The notes: generated from the sequence alone by a model not told the origin. Positions 18,438 through 28,755 are shown, numbered from the stretch's first letter. The stretch: DNA of 64,000 nucleotides from Parerythrobacter lutipelagi (GCF_005434975.1 NZ_SKCJ01000002.1:992001-1056000); one strand, 5' to 3'. Translations and numbers: made by a program.

Positions 18438-19588
18438 CCGCGCGATGCCCTGGCTATGCACCCGGCGTCGACCAGCTTCATCAACAAATTCTCGATCCAG
18501 GTGCTGGACAAGAAGCTGAACTCCGCAGCGAGAGCGGATTGCGCGAACATCGGCTTGCCAACCATCCAGTCCACCACTGCCTGTTCCCGAGCAGACAAGA
18601 GCTCACTGGCTGCATAAGGTTCCAATTGGTCGGTGACAAAATATCGTGCGGACGCGAGAATTTCCGGCACGTCGAGCTTTGACCAGCTTTGGGATTTGCG
18701 CTGCTGCATTCGCGCGATTTCGCTTTTGACCGCATCGGAGCGGACGAGGTCGCGAAGTTTGTCTCCGAGAATTGCCAGCACCTCGTCCGCATCGGAATGA
18801 CTGCCGTCACGCAAATCGGGCAATTGTTGCCGGAAATCAGGATCCTCAAGCGCAATCTTTGGAAGCAGATCGAACAAGCTCGCGGCAGTCAATTGCCGCA
18901 AGGCGAAAGTCACATGAAGAGACGCGTTGCTAACGGCTGTCGGTGCGTGCGAGAATCCCTTGGGAATATACAGAACATCGCCCGGCTTGAGCACTTCGTC
19001 GAATATGGTCTCTCCCGCATCGAAGTCCTGCGCGGCCCCGCCCTGTTCACCGGCGACCGGGTTCGGGTACCGATTGGCGAAGACCTGCCAACGCTTCTCA
19101 CCTTCGCATTGCACTACCCAGACATCGCCATTGTCGAAATGGCTCGAAAGCCCGGCAATGCGTTTGAACGAGCAAAACACATGGGCGGTGGCATGGACGC
19201 AGAAGCGATTGCTGAATTGGCGGGCCAAGGATTCGACGGCAGGCACCGCTCGCTCAAGCCGCGAACCGACGAAAGTGAAGCCTTCCGCCAGATACCGATG
19301 GACCCGCGCCATATCCACGCTCTCGCTGCGAGCGGTATCACTAACGCCTTCATCAATCGCCCTGCCAAGATAATGCCGGTTCTCAAGAACTTCGCCATCA
19401 CGAACGAGCCGGATCCATTTGGCCGGCCAGTTGGACATCACTGAACTCACCTGCTCGAAACCGCTCCAGTCGACCAGAGCCTTGTTTGCGGAGCTGTCTG
19501 CCCCACGGATAAGCAAAGGTTTATCGTCGAGATACTCAGCTGCGAAATCTTCCACTGCAATGGGCGATAGGAGCGCCGCTATATCCAT
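18434..19588 (-). CDS. JmjC/cupin-4 domain oxygenase (RoxA/YcfD-like)
   Basis: The 384-residue protein fits the cupin-4 2-oxoglutarate/Fe(II) oxygenases, whose best known bacterial member hydroxylates an arginine in ribosomal protein L16. The iron triad is visible as H150 and D152 (SSHFDNGD) and H214 (PKGFSHAP). The N-terminal FAAEYLDDKPLLIRG block is typical, and a C-terminal winged-helix-like region follows. The substrate here is unknown. It is the third gene of a tightly coupled run: DOMON-like, NamZ-like, oxygenase; its ATG overlaps the NamZ stop as TGATG. Confidence 0.85.
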   Translation of the reverse strand: MDIAALLSPIAVEDFAAEYLDDKPLLIRGADSSANKALVDWSGFEQVSSVMSNWPAKWIRLVRDGEVLENRHYLGRAIDEGVSDTARSESVDMARVHRYLAEGFTFVGSRLERAVPAVESLARQFSNRFCVHATAHVFCSFKRIAGLSSHFDNGDVWVVQCEGEKRWQVFANRYPNPVAGEQGGAAQDFDAGETIFDEVLKPGDVLYIPKGFSHAPTAVSNASLHVTFALRQLTAASLFDLLPKIALEDPDFRQQLPDLRDGSHSDADEVLAILGDKLRDLVRSDAVKSEIARMQQRKSQSWSKLDVPEILASARYFVTDQLEPYAASELLSAREQAVVDWMVGKPMFAQSALAAEFSFLSSTWIENLLMKLVDAGCIARASRG

Positions 19589-20805
19589 CAGTAGAGCAGG
19601 TGTTCGCGCACCGCTGCGATCCAGCTGGCTTCATCATTGGCCGCGAGCGTATCGAGATCGTGCGGCGTTGCGGAAGGATCATCGACCCATTCGCGCAAGG
19701 AAGGCCCGCCGTTGATGACGTCGATCGCCAACACATCATCGGTGTATTCGTATTTGAAGTCCTTGCCCCGCCAGATCTGGTAGTCGGGATAGAGCCGCCG
19801 GATGGCTTTGAATGCCAGTGCCTGCATCCGCCAAGGCTTGAACGCCGCGTGCGTGTAAAACGGACCTTCCGCATGGATCATGATTGCGTTGCACAGCGCG
19901 CTTTGGTGCTTGTGAAAAGTCGGCTCGAACCAGCAATCGCGCAGTGCGCATCCGGCCAGCCATTCGGGCTGCAATCTCTCCATCTCAGCGAGGACAGCTT
20001 TTGCATCAATGTCCGGTGCGCCGAACAGCACCTCCAGCGGGCGGGTCGTTCCCCTGCCCTCGCTCAATGTAGCGCCTTCTATCATGACCGTGCCGGCATA
20101 GGCGCGGGCCATGTTGAGACTGGCGGCATTGGGTGACGGATTGATCCAGATGCGCCCCTGCTCTCCGGCGCCGGGCCAGCCGTATCCGGGCCCCGCTTCA
20201 GGCAGCCAGTCATGCATGGTGATGACACGGTAGTTTACGTCCAGATCGAACTGTTCGACGAACCAGCGCCCCATCTCGCCCATGGTCAGGCCGTGACGCA
20301 TCGGCATCGGAGCGGCACCGACAAAGCTTTCGTTGCCCGGCACCAGCAAGGTTCCTTCGACCGGTCGTCCGGCAGGATTTGGGCGGTCGAGCACCCAGAC
20401 TTCCTTGCCGTGCTTCGCAGCTTCTTCGAGCAAGTAGAGCAAGGTGGTGACGAAGGTATAGATCCGGCAACCAAGGTCTTGCAGGTCGAACAGGAAGACA
20501 TCCGCACTGGACATCATCTGTCCGGTCGGGCGGCGGACCTCACCGTAGAGGCTGAAAACCGGGATACCATAGATCGGGTCCGTCTCGTCGGACGTTTCGA
20601 CCATGTTGTCCTGCTTGTCGCCCTTAAGCCCGTGTTGCGGGCCGAATGCGCTGGATATATTGATACCCGCAGCGATGAGCGCGTCGAGGCTGTGTGTGAG
20701 GTCGCGTGTGACCGATGCCGGATGCGCGATCAGCGCCACGCGCTTGCCCTGCAGCGCCTCCTGCAAATCGGGCTCTGTCAGCAGGCGGTCGATCCCGAAT
20801 TTCAT
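19588..20805 (-). CDS. DUF1343/NamZ-family exo-beta-N-acetylmuramidase-like protein
   Basis: The 405-residue protein matches DUF1343. NamZ members from Bacillus and Tannerella remove terminal N-acetylmuramic acid from peptidoglycan fragments. Hallmarks are KRVALIAHPASVTRDL, FGPQHGLKGDKQDNM, PVFSLYGEVRRPT, FDLQDLGCRIYTFVTTL and WVLDRPNPAGRPVEG. No signal peptide is seen, unlike the secreted muramidases, so the protein may be cytoplasmic and act on recycled or soluble fragments. The ATG at 20805 has GGAAGG 8 bp upstream and is preferred over the GTG at 20811. Confidence 0.88.
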   Translation of the reverse strand: MKFGIDRLLTEPDLQEALQGKRVALIAHPASVTRDLTHSLDALIAAGINISSAFGPQHGLKGDKQDNMVETSDETDPIYGIPVFSLYGEVRRPTGQMMSSADVFLFDLQDLGCRIYTFVTTLLYLLEEAAKHGKEVWVLDRPNPAGRPVEGTLLVPGNESFVGAAPMPMRHGLTMGEMGRWFVEQFDLDVNYRVITMHDWLPEAGPGYGWPGAGEQGRIWINPSPNAASLNMARAYAGTVMIEGATLSEGRGTTRPLEVLFGAPDIDAKAVLAEMERLQPEWLAGCALRDCWFEPTFHKHQSALCNAIMIHAEGPFYTHAAFKPWRMQALAFKAIRRLYPDYQIWRGKDFKYEYTDDVLAIDVINGGPSLREWVDDPSATPHDLDTLAANDEASWIAAVREHLLY

Positions 20806-20807
20806 GC

Positions 20808-21329
20808 TCACAACCTTCCGGCCATGTGAAGCTGGCGGCAGGTTTCGCTGTGGAACTCAGCCTTGCCAGGCTGGAAGGCGAGCGCCCAGAACTGGATGTT
20901 GCCGTCCTTGTCCTCGACTATGGCATTCAGCGCTACATCGGCGGGTATGGGCAGTTGCGACGCGATATCCGCATCCAGCACGAGTTCGCCATCATCGAAG
21001 CGGCAAGCAATGGAAATCGCCTCCACCGGCGCATCGCGGCTGTTCAGGCGGAAATCGTCGAAATCATAGCACGCCCATTGGCTCGACGGGCTGAGATTGA
21101 ACTCGCGGTAATAGCTGCCTCCGGCCGGTTGCCAGAAAATTTCGAAGCAGGTCGTCTTCCAAAGATTGTCCCGCCGGGCGCTCTCGGCAGGATCAGGAAT
21201 CCTGATCGCGGAAATATTGCCTTCCATGCGGAACCGTGCGCGGCAACCACCGGATGAAGGTTCACAATGCGCGCTGACCGCCGTGATCGGACCGGCAGCA
21301 CAATCGGGATGAAGAACAAGCGAATGCAT
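20808..21329 (-). CDS. DOMON-like domain protein
   Basis: The 173-residue protein is a single beta-rich DOMON-like domain (family 9 carbohydrate-binding-module type). Visible blocks are NLWKTTCFEIFWQ, YREFNLSPSSQWACYDFDDF and the EFHSETCRQLHMAG end. It has no signal peptide. DOMON-like domains bind sugars or heme; the ligand here is unknown. The reading frame extends upstream to 21848, but the ATG at 21327-21329 (MHSLVLHPD) matches the natural domain start, and the upstream part is antisense to tyrS. It leads the NamZ-oxygenase run. Confidence 0.78.
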   Translation of the reverse strand: MHSLVLHPDCAAGPITAVSAHCEPSSGGCRARFRMEGNISAIRIPDPAESARRDNLWKTTCFEIFWQPAGGSYYREFNLSPSSQWACYDFDDFRLNSRDAPVEAISIACRFDDGELVLDADIASQLPIPADVALNAIVEDKDGNIQFWALAFQPGKAEFHSETCRQLHMAGRL

Positions 21330-21407
21330 TGCCGTGCTATTGCCCAGCCCTGCCCGCCTCGCAAGCCACTTGGAGCGAATCCCCACCGCTGCTAGAGGCC
21401 GCGCGCT

Positions 21408-22637
21408 ATGAGCCAGTTCAAATCCGATCTTCTCCGCCTGCTCGACGAGCGCGGCTATATCCATCAGCAAACCGATGCCGACGGGCTCGATGCGCTTGCT
21501 CAGAAGCAAGTGATCCCCGGCTATATCGGTTTCGACGCGACAGCGCCCTCGCTCCATGTCGGCAGCCTGGTGCAGATCATGATGCTCCGCCGTTTGCAGC
21601 AGGCCGGACACAAGCCGATTGTGGTGATGGGCGGCGGCACGACCAAGATCGGCGATCCCAGCGGCAAGGATGAAAGCCGCCAGATGCTGACGAGTGAGAT
21701 GATTGACGAGAATATCGCTGGTATTCGCACGGTGTTCGAACGACTGCTGACATTCGGTGACGGGCCGACCGATGCGGTCATGGTCAACAATGACGAATGG
21801 CTTTCCAGCCTCGGTTACATCGAGCTGCTGCGCGATGTGGGACCGCACTTCACCATCAATCGCATGCTGACATTCGACTCGGTCAAACTGCGGCTTGAGC
21901 GCGAGCAGCCGCTGACCTTCCTCGAATTCAACTACATGATCCTGCAGGCGTACGATTACCTCGAGCTCGCACGGCGCTACGACTGCCGCCTACAGATGGG
22001 CGGGAGCGATCAGTGGGGCAATATCGTAAACGGAATGGAGCTTTCGCGGCGGATGGAATCGCGCGAATTGTTCGGTTTGACAACGCCGCTTCTGACCACT
22101 GCCGACGGCGCAAAGATGGGCAAGACTGCTGCGGGTGCGGTGTGGCTGAACGAAGCGCAGCTGCCGAGTTACGACTTCTGGCAATATTGGCGCAACGCGG
22201 ATGACCGCGATGTCGGACGGTTTCTACGCTTGTTTACCGACCTGCCCCTAAGCGAAATTGCCCGTCTCGAGTCGCTCGAAGGGGCGGAGATCAATCAGGC
22301 AAAAACTGTTCTGGCCAACGAGGTCACAGTACTGGTGCGCGGCGAAGATGCGGCAAGATCAGCAGAAGCGACCGCTGCAGAGACGTTTGCCGGAGGCGGA
22401 GCGGGTGACGATCTCCCGACCCTTTCAGTGGGCCGGGAAGGCATGCGTATCGGCGCGGTATTGACCGCAATCGGTTTCACCGCGTCGAACGGGGAAGCCA
22501 AGCGCAAAATCGCAGAAGGTGCCGTGAAGCTCGACGGCGAGTCGGTTAATGACCCCGGCGTCCTGATCGAAGTCGAAGCAGGATCAGAAAAGAAGTTAAG
22601 CCTCGGCAAGAAGAAACACGGTGTTTTGACGCAATAA
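21408..22637 (+). CDS. tyrS: Tyrosyl-tRNA synthetase
   Basis: TyrS charges tRNA-Tyr. The 409-residue product has the class I catalytic core with the HIGH-like PSLHVG near residue 49 and the KMSKS-like KMGKT near 230, the tyrosine-binding [24 protein letters not shown] region, and a C-terminal S4 RNA-binding domain ([20 protein letters not shown]). It is preceded by an AGAGG site. It starts on the opposite strand from the DOMON-like gene, 78 bp away. Confidence 0.97.
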   Translation: MSQFKSDLLRLLDERGYIHQQTDADGLDALAQKQVIPGYIGFDATAPSLHVGSLVQIMMLRRLQQAGHKPIVVMGGGTTKIGDPSGKDESRQMLTSEMIDENIAGIRTVFERLLTFGDGPTDAVMVNNDEWLSSLGYIELLRDVGPHFTINRMLTFDSVKLRLEREQPLTFLEFNYMILQAYDYLELARRYDCRLQMGGSDQWGNIVNGMELSRRMESRELFGLTTPLLTTADGAKMGKTAAGAVWLNEAQLPSYDFWQYWRNADDRDVGRFLRLFTDLPLSEIARLESLEGAEINQAKTVLANEVTVLVRGEDAARSAEATAAETFAGGGAGDDLPTLSVGREGMRIGAVLTAIGFTASNGEAKRKIAEGAVKLDGESVNDPGVLIEVEAGSEKKLSLGKKKHGVLTQ

Positions 22638-22748
22638 TCGGTAAAAAAGGGCCATTCTGTCCCGTTCTGAAACAGAAAATTTTACAAAATATCAGGCTTT
22701 GTGAGGCATTAACGATCCCAACGTTTCAACAATGAGGGGTCATGGCAA

Positions 22749-23087
22749 GTGTCAGTCCGTGCACAGCTTTCGGTAACCGATCAGCGCCGCGCCGCGCGCC
22801 ATCCGGTAGACTATCCGGTGATTGCCGAACACCATGATCGTGGCGATGTGAAAATGCACATCTCCAACATATCCGCCCATGGCTTCATGGTCGACGACGG
22901 CGAGGATTTGAGCCGCGGAGACCGGGTCATTATTCGCTTGCCGATCATCGGCCGAATTGAAGCCTATGTCATCTGGGTGCGCGAAGAGCGTGCCGGTTTC
23001 CAGTTCGAGCGGATCATCCGCCTCGACGATTTCGACCTGATGATCGATACGCTGCAACCAAATTCGAAGCTGACACGTCGGCGCTGA
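22749..23087 (+). CDS. PilZ-domain protein
   Basis: The 112-residue protein is a single PilZ domain, a c-di-GMP receptor fold. The two binding elements are visible: an arginine-rich RRAARHPVDYP near residue 13 and the NISAHGFMVDD box near residue 40, which deviates from canonical (D/N)xSxxG only slightly. It starts with GTG at 22749 after GAGGGG; the ATG at 22742 is out of frame. No partner is fused or adjacent, so the target it controls is unknown. Confidence 0.87.
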   Translation: MSVRAQLSVTDQRRAARHPVDYPVIAEHHDRGDVKMHISNISAHGFMVDDGEDLSRGDRVIIRLPIIGRIEAYVIWVREERAGFQFERIIRLDDFDLMIDTLQPNSKLTRRR

Positions 23088-23162
23088 CTTGACGAACCAA
23101 GCCGGGCTTTGCCTGCCGCATAATCGAACTACCTTTCCCTGATCACCTGCGCCTGCCATGGC

Positions 23163-24485
23163 GTGCCGGTGAGCGCGATCCAGCCAGAACCCACGCACCC
23201 GTTCCAGGTCCATAATTTTCGGGCCTACTGGCTCGCGCGCATCACCATGACGCTGGGCCAGTATGCGATGATGCTGGTTATCGGCTGGCAGACCTATGAC
23301 CTTGCAAGAACCGGCGGAATGTCGATTCAGGGGGCATCGGGCCAGCTTGCGTTGATTGGCCTGTTCCAGTTTATCCCGCTGTTTCTGCTTTCGCCGTTTA
23401 CCGGATTGGCCGCCGACCGGTTCGACCGCCGCAAACTTGCCCAAGCGACAATCGTCTTGCAGCTCTTTTGCGCCAGCGCGCTCTGCGCACTCACATGGTC
23501 GGATTCCGTCACGATCCCCTGGCTGTTCTGCATTGCGGTGCTGCTTGGCATTGTTCGCGCGTTCAATGGGCCGGCCTTGTCGGCCCTGTCGCCCAACCTC
23601 GTGCCGAAATCGATCCTGCCGACCGCCATCGCGCTCAGTTCGATTTCCTGGCAGGTCGGAATGATCGCCGGGCCAGCCATCGGGGGATACTTCCACGCCG
23701 TTGAACCGGCCCTGCCATACGCGGTTGCCACCGGCCTGTTTGTCGTTGCCATCATCGCGCTCGGGACCATCGGCAAGATCCCCCAGCCCGATATTCGCGG
23801 GTCCGCGCGGCCGATCGGCCAGATCATCGATGGATTGCGCTATGTGGTCCACAACAAGATGGTACTCGGCTCCATCACCCTCGATCTGTTCGCAGTTTTT
23901 CTGGCCGGGGCGACAGCCCTTTTCCCGGTCTATGCGCGCGACATCCTCCAAGTGGGCGAGGAAGGGCTGGCACAACTGGCAATGGCTCCTGCCATCGGGG
24001 CGACGCTGACCGGCATATGGTTCTCGTTTCGCCCGCTCGCACGCAATGTCGGTCCGGCGATGCTGACTGCGGTCGCAGTGTTCGGGCTGGCCACGATCGT
24101 GTTCGGCCTTTCCACCTCGATGCCGCTGAGCCTTACCGCGCTGTTCGTCGTGGGCGCGGCGGATATGTTCAGCGTGTATATTCGCCAGTCGCTGGTTCAG
24201 TTGCACACGCCTGATGACAAACGCGGACGGGTGTCGTCGGTCAGCCATCTGACAATCAGTGCCTCGAACGAGTTCGGCGATTTTTTCTCCGGCTCGCTCG
24301 CTTTCCTGATCGGTCCGGTGGCTGCGGTCGCCGCGGGCGGGGTTGGCGCGATCCTCACGGTTGGTCTGTGGGCGCGCATATTCCCGGTCTTGCGAACAAC
24401 CCGGACCTTTGACCCGCCCGAAGAGTTATTAGATAATGAACCGCACACCGGGCCAGACACCCGCCCAGACGGAGAGAAAGCATGA
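23163..24485 (+). CDS. MFS transporter (EntS/MFS_3-like)
   Basis: The 440-residue protein has the 12-helix layout of the major facilitator superfamily. [25 protein letters not shown] opens helix 1, and the loop 2-3 motif [18 protein letters not shown] is clear. The whole resembles the MFS_3 group that includes the enterobactin exporter EntS. No siderophore genes are nearby, so the substrate is open. It starts with GTG at 23163 (23169 is an alternative) and its stop overlaps the cysK start as ATGA. Confidence 0.87.
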   Translation: MPVSAIQPEPTHPFQVHNFRAYWLARITMTLGQYAMMLVIGWQTYDLARTGGMSIQGASGQLALIGLFQFIPLFLLSPFTGLAADRFDRRKLAQATIVLQLFCASALCALTWSDSVTIPWLFCIAVLLGIVRAFNGPALSALSPNLVPKSILPTAIALSSISWQVGMIAGPAIGGYFHAVEPALPYAVATGLFVVAIIALGTIGKIPQPDIRGSARPIGQIIDGLRYVVHNKMVLGSITLDLFAVFLAGATALFPVYARDILQVGEEGLAQLAMAPAIGATLTGIWFSFRPLARNVGPAMLTAVAVFGLATIVFGLSTSMPLSLTALFVVGAADMFSVYIRQSLVQLHTPDDKRGRVSSVSHLTISASNEFGDFFSGSLAFLIGPVAAVAAGGVGAILTVGLWARIFPVLRTTRTFDPPEELLDNEPHTGPDTRPDGEKA

Positions 24486-25399
24486 AAGCCGCCAACATCC
24501 TCGCAACCATCGGGAATACTTCGCACGTCCGCCTGTCGCGCCTCTTCCCCGACCATGAAGTCTGGGTGAAGAACGAGCGCGAGAATCCCGGTGGATCGAT
24601 CAAGGACCGCATCGGTCTGGCGATGATAGAGGATGCGGAAAAATCCGGCGCGCTGAAAGCCGGCGGCACGATCATCGAACCAACCAGCGGTAATACCGGG
24701 ATTGGTCTCGCGATGGTTGCTGCGGTCAAGGGCTACAAGCTGATCCTCGTCATGCCTGAAAGCATGAGCATCGAGCGCCGCCGCCTGATGCTGGCCTATG
24801 GCGCGACCTTCGACCTGACGGCCAAGGAAAAGGGCATGAAAGGCGCGATTGAACGCGCGACACAGCTGGTCGAAGAAACCGAAGGTGCGTGGATGCCGAG
24901 CCAGTTCGACAACGAGGCGAACTACAAGGTTCACGTGGCGACCACCGCCAAGGAAATCCTGGCTGACTTTGCCGATGCGCCGATTGATGTGATGGTCACC
25001 GGTGTCGGCACTGGCGGCCATCTGACCGGCTGCGCTGAAGAATTGAAGCGCCACTGGTCCGCGATGAAAGCCTATGCCGTGGAACCGACGCTTTCGCCTG
25101 TCATCAGCGGCGGCCAGCCAGGACCGCATCCGATACAGGGCATTGGCGCCGGTTTCATTCCTGGCAATTTGCACACTCAGTCGATCGACGGTGCGATTCA
25201 GGTCGAGCCGGAAGACGCAAAAGAAATGGCCCGGCGATGCGCCGCCGAAGAAGGAATGCTGGTGGGCATATCGAGCGGCGCGACGCTGGCAGCAATCGCC
25301 AAGAAACTGCCTGAGCTGGACAGCGGTGCCCGCATACTCGGCTTCAATTACGACACGGGCGAGCGCTATCTTTCCGTGCCTGATTTCCTGCCGGAATAA
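24482..25399 (+). CDS. cysK: Cysteine synthase A
   Basis: CysK makes cysteine from O-acetylserine and sulfide with PLP. The 305-residue product carries the Schiff-base lysine K41 in NPGGSIKDR, the phosphate-binding TSGNTGIG near residue 72, [10 protein letters not shown] near 180 and the SSGAT block near 265. Length is right for type A. It overlaps the upstream MFS gene by 4 bp, so the two are probably co-transcribed; cysteine export or a linked stress response is possible but unproven. Confidence 0.95.
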   Translation: MKAANILATIGNTSHVRLSRLFPDHEVWVKNERENPGGSIKDRIGLAMIEDAEKSGALKAGGTIIEPTSGNTGIGLAMVAAVKGYKLILVMPESMSIERRRLMLAYGATFDLTAKEKGMKGAIERATQLVEETEGAWMPSQFDNEANYKVHVATTAKEILADFADAPIDVMVTGVGTGGHLTGCAEELKRHWSAMKAYAVEPTLSPVISGGQPGPHPIQGIGAGFIPGNLHTQSIDGAIQVEPEDAKEMARRCAAEEGMLVGISSGATLAAIAKKLPELDSGARILGFNYDTGERYLSVPDFLPE

Positions 25400-25532
25400 T
25401 TCCACGCGCGCGATACAGATGCTGACCGGTGGTGCCGCAAGGTGCTGCCGGGCAACGCCCTCTCGTTCTATTCCATTGCAGTCCGGCAAGCCGGTGATAA
25501 GCTTGGCAAATCGGATCGCAGGGAGAGGCCAT

Positions 25533-27002
25533 ATGCGCGGAGTTTTGTTGATTGCATTGATGGCGTTGCCGTCTGCTGCTGCGGCGCAGAGCAATCAGGG
25601 GCAGGTTTCCATCACCATCTATGACGAGCAGGCGCTGGTCGAAGACACGCGCGTGCTCACCCTGCCGACCGGCGAGGTGTATCACGAATTTCGCGAAGTT
25701 TCTGCCGCGATCCGGCCAGAAACGGTTTCGCTCGAAGGTGAAGCGATTGAAATTGCCGAGCAGAACTTCGATTTTGATCTGCTGTCTCCGGCATCCCTGA
25801 TGAACGCCGCCGAAGGGGAGACGATTACCCTTATTCGCCGCAATCCGGCCACCGGGGCGGAAACGAGCGAACAGGCGAAAGTGCTCGCAGTCAACGGCGG
25901 CGTCGTGATGCAGGTCGGCGGAAAAATCGAGGTGCTGCGCGACGACGGGCAACCGGTGCGCGTGGTGTTCGACGATATCCCGGAGAACCTTCGCGCCAGC
26001 CCCACTTTGTCCGTCACCTTCGATTCCGAACGTGCCGGCTCGCGGCCGTTGCGGTTGAGTTACCTCACATCGGGATTGGGCTGGAATGCGGACTACGTGG
26101 GTGTGTTCGATGAAGAACGCCGGACGATGGACTTGCAGGGTTGGGTTACGCTGACCAACACCACTGGCACAGCCTTTCCCAATGCCGAGCTGACGCTGGC
26201 TGCGGGCGACGTGGTGAAACTCAACCAGCGGGCTGCGAACGCCAACCGCAACAACAGCTACAATCCCAACTCCAGCTACCGCGCCGGGACTGAGCGGAGC
26301 GATGCGGACGAGACTGTCGGCGATCTCTACCTCTATCCGATCGAAGGCCGCACGACCGTCGCCACGAACCAGAAGAAACAGATCAGCTTCCTCGATGCGA
26401 CCGGCGTCGCTGCAAGCCGCGCCTATCGCTACTCATGTTCGTGGATCTGCCAGGCAGAGGAGCCCGGCAGCGCAGAAAGCGTGATCGACTTCAACACTGG
26501 CCGCCGCGGGGGCTTGGGCCGCGCCCTGCCCGCCGGTATCGTGCGGGTTTACATGCGCGATACGAACGGCAAGGCGCGCTTTGTGGGTGAGAGCCGTATC
26601 CGTCACACACCGGCCGGTTCAGACATGAAGATCGTGACCGGCTATGCATTTGATGTGAAGGTCCAGCCAATCGTCGACAAGCGAGAGATGATTGCCGAAG
26701 AGGAATGGACCAGGGCTGCTGAATACCGCATCGCCAGCAACGCCGGGGCCGAAGTCATAAATGTCAGCCAGCGGCGCCAGTTCTGGCGCACAGAAATGCG
26801 CTACGTTCTCACCAATGCGCGCGATGTGCCGGTGACGGTCGAGCTGGTGCAGGACGGGCTCAACGGTTTTGCACGCGGGACGCGGATGACCGAGGAAAGC
26901 CTGCAGGGCGAGCAGCGCAGTCCGTGGCAGCGCGTGTGGCAGGTCCGAATCCCCGCCAATGGCGAGACCGAAGTCAAAGCCACTTTCCTGACCGACTTCT
27001 GA
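25533..27002 (+). CDS. DUF4139 secreted protein, first of two paralogues
   Basis: The 489-residue protein has a signal peptide (about 1-20, ending AAAAQ) followed by a DUF4139 region. Typical features are the N-terminal TIYDEQALVEDTR strand, RLSYLTSGLGWNADYVG near residue 175 and a C-terminal immunoglobulin-like part with WRTEMRYVLTNARDVPVTVEL. The family function is unknown. A ribosome site GGGAGAGG precedes the ATG at 25533; the frame opens much earlier, inside cysK, but without signal sequence. It is followed 3 bp later by a related gene. Confidence 0.87.
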   Translation: MRGVLLIALMALPSAAAAQSNQGQVSITIYDEQALVEDTRVLTLPTGEVYHEFREVSAAIRPETVSLEGEAIEIAEQNFDFDLLSPASLMNAAEGETITLIRRNPATGAETSEQAKVLAVNGGVVMQVGGKIEVLRDDGQPVRVVFDDIPENLRASPTLSVTFDSERAGSRPLRLSYLTSGLGWNADYVGVFDEERRTMDLQGWVTLTNTTGTAFPNAELTLAAGDVVKLNQRAANANRNNSYNPNSSYRAGTERSDADETVGDLYLYPIEGRTTVATNQKKQISFLDATGVAASRAYRYSCSWICQAEEPGSAESVIDFNTGRRGGLGRALPAGIVRVYMRDTNGKARFVGESRIRHTPAGSDMKIVTGYAFDVKVQPIVDKREMIAEEEWTRAAEYRIASNAGAEVINVSQRRQFWRTEMRYVLTNARDVPVTVELVQDGLNGFARGTRMTEESLQGEQRSPWQRVWQVRIPANGETEVKATFLTDF

Positions 27003-27005
27003 TCG

Positions 27006-28661
27006 ATGCACCGCTGGCTTCCAGCACTCGCCGGTCTTCTTGCGATCTTCGCGGCGCCCGCCCGCGGGGATACGCCGATTGTCGTGTCGCAAGAGGCCGA
27101 TGATGTGGCGGTGACATTCTACCGCGAGCCCGGGCGGCATTTCGACACCGCGATGGAAGTCGATTTCGATGATCCCGAGCAGATCCTCGGTGGCTACGCG
27201 ATGATTGCCGAGACCCGCACGGTGACCATCCCGCCGGGCGAAGTGACAGTGCGATTTGAAGGCGTTGCCAGCGGGATCGAGCCACAAAGCGCCATTCTGC
27301 TCAACGGCGATCTCAAGGAAAAGAACTTCGACAGCCGCCTCCTTTCACAGCGCGGGCTGATCGACGCATTCTACGGGCAGGTCGTGACCATCCTTTACAC
27401 CGATCCGGCGACCGGAGAGCGGGTCAGTGAGCCTGCCACCATAATGACATTCCCCGACGACGCGCTCGTTCTGAAAACGGCCAAGGGATACGTTTCTGCC
27501 GTTTGCGACGGGACCATCGACACCCTGCTGTTCCCGAACGTCCCTAAGGACCTGACCGCAAAGCCGACTCTGTCGATGCTCACCCGACCGGACAATCCGG
27601 GCGGGTCGATGACCGTGACGCTGGTCTACCTTGCGATGAATTTCGACTGGCAGGCCAGTTATGTCGGGACCTTTTCGCCCGATGGGCAATCGCTCAAGCT
27701 GGCAGGGTGGATGACACTGGCAAGCAAGGACCGGACGACTTTCGACGGCGCGGAAGTCAGCGCCATTGCCGGTCAGGTTTCACGCGCCACTATGACTGAG
27801 GAGGAGGAAGAAGCCTTCCTCGAAGAGCGCGAGAACGATCCCTACGGGCCTGACAATATCGAACTGGGCTACTCTTGCTGGCCGCAGGGCCGGACTGCTG
27901 TCGGGCAGGATTGGCCAGTCTTGTTTGGCCCAGGAAGCCTGCCAGAGAAGGGAAAACCGATTCAGGTCTCTTATGGCTATGGTGGCGGCTACTATGGCGA
28001 TGACCAGGATGGCGCTTATATTGTCGTGACCGGATCGCGCATCGCCCGACGGGATGATGTCGGAGATTTGAAGCTTTACACCCTTCCCTTCCGCAGCGGC
28101 GTACCCGCGCAAAGCTTGAAACAGGTGCGCTTCCTGCAAGAGACCGAGATCGAAGGTGAGACGATCTATCTTGCTGAGGTGAGCGGCGACGAAATTAACC
28201 GCGAGTTCGAACTTGCTTATCGTTTCAGGAACCGCAAGCGATCGGGCCTTGGCGAACCAATGCCCGGCGGACAAATCGCTCTTTTCCAGATGACGCAGGC
28301 CGGGCGGCAGCTGGTTGGTGAGACAAATTTCAGCGACAAGGCGGTGGACGAGGAAGTGGTGATCCGCATCCCGGACGATGACATCTTTCTCGATCTCGAT
28401 ATCGACAGCACTGACAAGGAAGGCGACGATTGGGAAGAAAAGGAACTCACGGTCGAAAACGATTTCGAGTGGCCAGTGACAGTCGAAATCGAGTTTTCCG
28501 ACAATCTTGACTACGACCGGCTTTATTCGCTTTCCGGCTTTTCGCGCCGCGTTGCCCGAAAGGACGGCAAATATGTCTGGAAGGCGACAATCCCGGCAGA
28601 GGGTGAAGCCAAAATCCGCTACCGCGTGACGGAAACCGAAGTACCCGTCTTCGATGAGTAA
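27006..28661 (+). CDS. DUF4139-like secreted protein, second paralogue
   Basis: The 551-residue protein has a signal peptide (about 1-22) and shares the layout of the gene before it: NFDWQASYVGTF, VGDLKLYTLPFRSG and a C-terminal EWPVTVEIEFSDNLDYDR strand region. It is a diverged tandem duplicate. Two features are peculiar to it: an acidic run EEEEEAFLEEREND near residue 265, and residues 339-350 reading IVVTGSRIARRD, which looks like the N-terminal segment of TonB-dependent receptors. Function is unknown; an outer-membrane or periplasmic place is likely. Confidence 0.83.
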   Translation: MHRWLPALAGLLAIFAAPARGDTPIVVSQEADDVAVTFYREPGRHFDTAMEVDFDDPEQILGGYAMIAETRTVTIPPGEVTVRFEGVASGIEPQSAILLNGDLKEKNFDSRLLSQRGLIDAFYGQVVTILYTDPATGERVSEPATIMTFPDDALVLKTAKGYVSAVCDGTIDTLLFPNVPKDLTAKPTLSMLTRPDNPGGSMTVTLVYLAMNFDWQASYVGTFSPDGQSLKLAGWMTLASKDRTTFDGAEVSAIAGQVSRATMTEEEEEAFLEERENDPYGPDNIELGYSCWPQGRTAVGQDWPVLFGPGSLPEKGKPIQVSYGYGGGYYGDDQDGAYIVVTGSRIARRDDVGDLKLYTLPFRSGVPAQSLKQVRFLQETEIEGETIYLAEVSGDEINREFELAYRFRNRKRSGLGEPMPGGQIALFQMTQAGRQLVGETNFSDKAVDEEVVIRIPDDDIFLDLDIDSTDKEGDDWEEKELTVENDFEWPVTVEIEFSDNLDYDRLYSLSGFSRRVARKDGKYVWKATIPAEGEAKIRYRVTETEVPVFDE

Positions 28662-28755
28662 ATAATCTGTCGGGAACTTCGGTCGCATCCTTACAATCGG
28701 TAAATCATCATAGTTCGTAGCTTGTATGCTCCCATCACGGGAACAGGGGGGATTA

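Noticed and set aside
22752-24248. Long open frame (498 codons) on the minus strand opposite the MFS gene
   Set aside because: Composition is rich in Arg, Gln and His, lacks any domain, and mirrors the codon positions of the plus-strand MFS and PilZ genes; a GC-driven antisense frame.
24197-25594. Minus-strand frame opposite cysK
   Set aside because: Antisense shadow; cysK motifs on the plus strand are complete.
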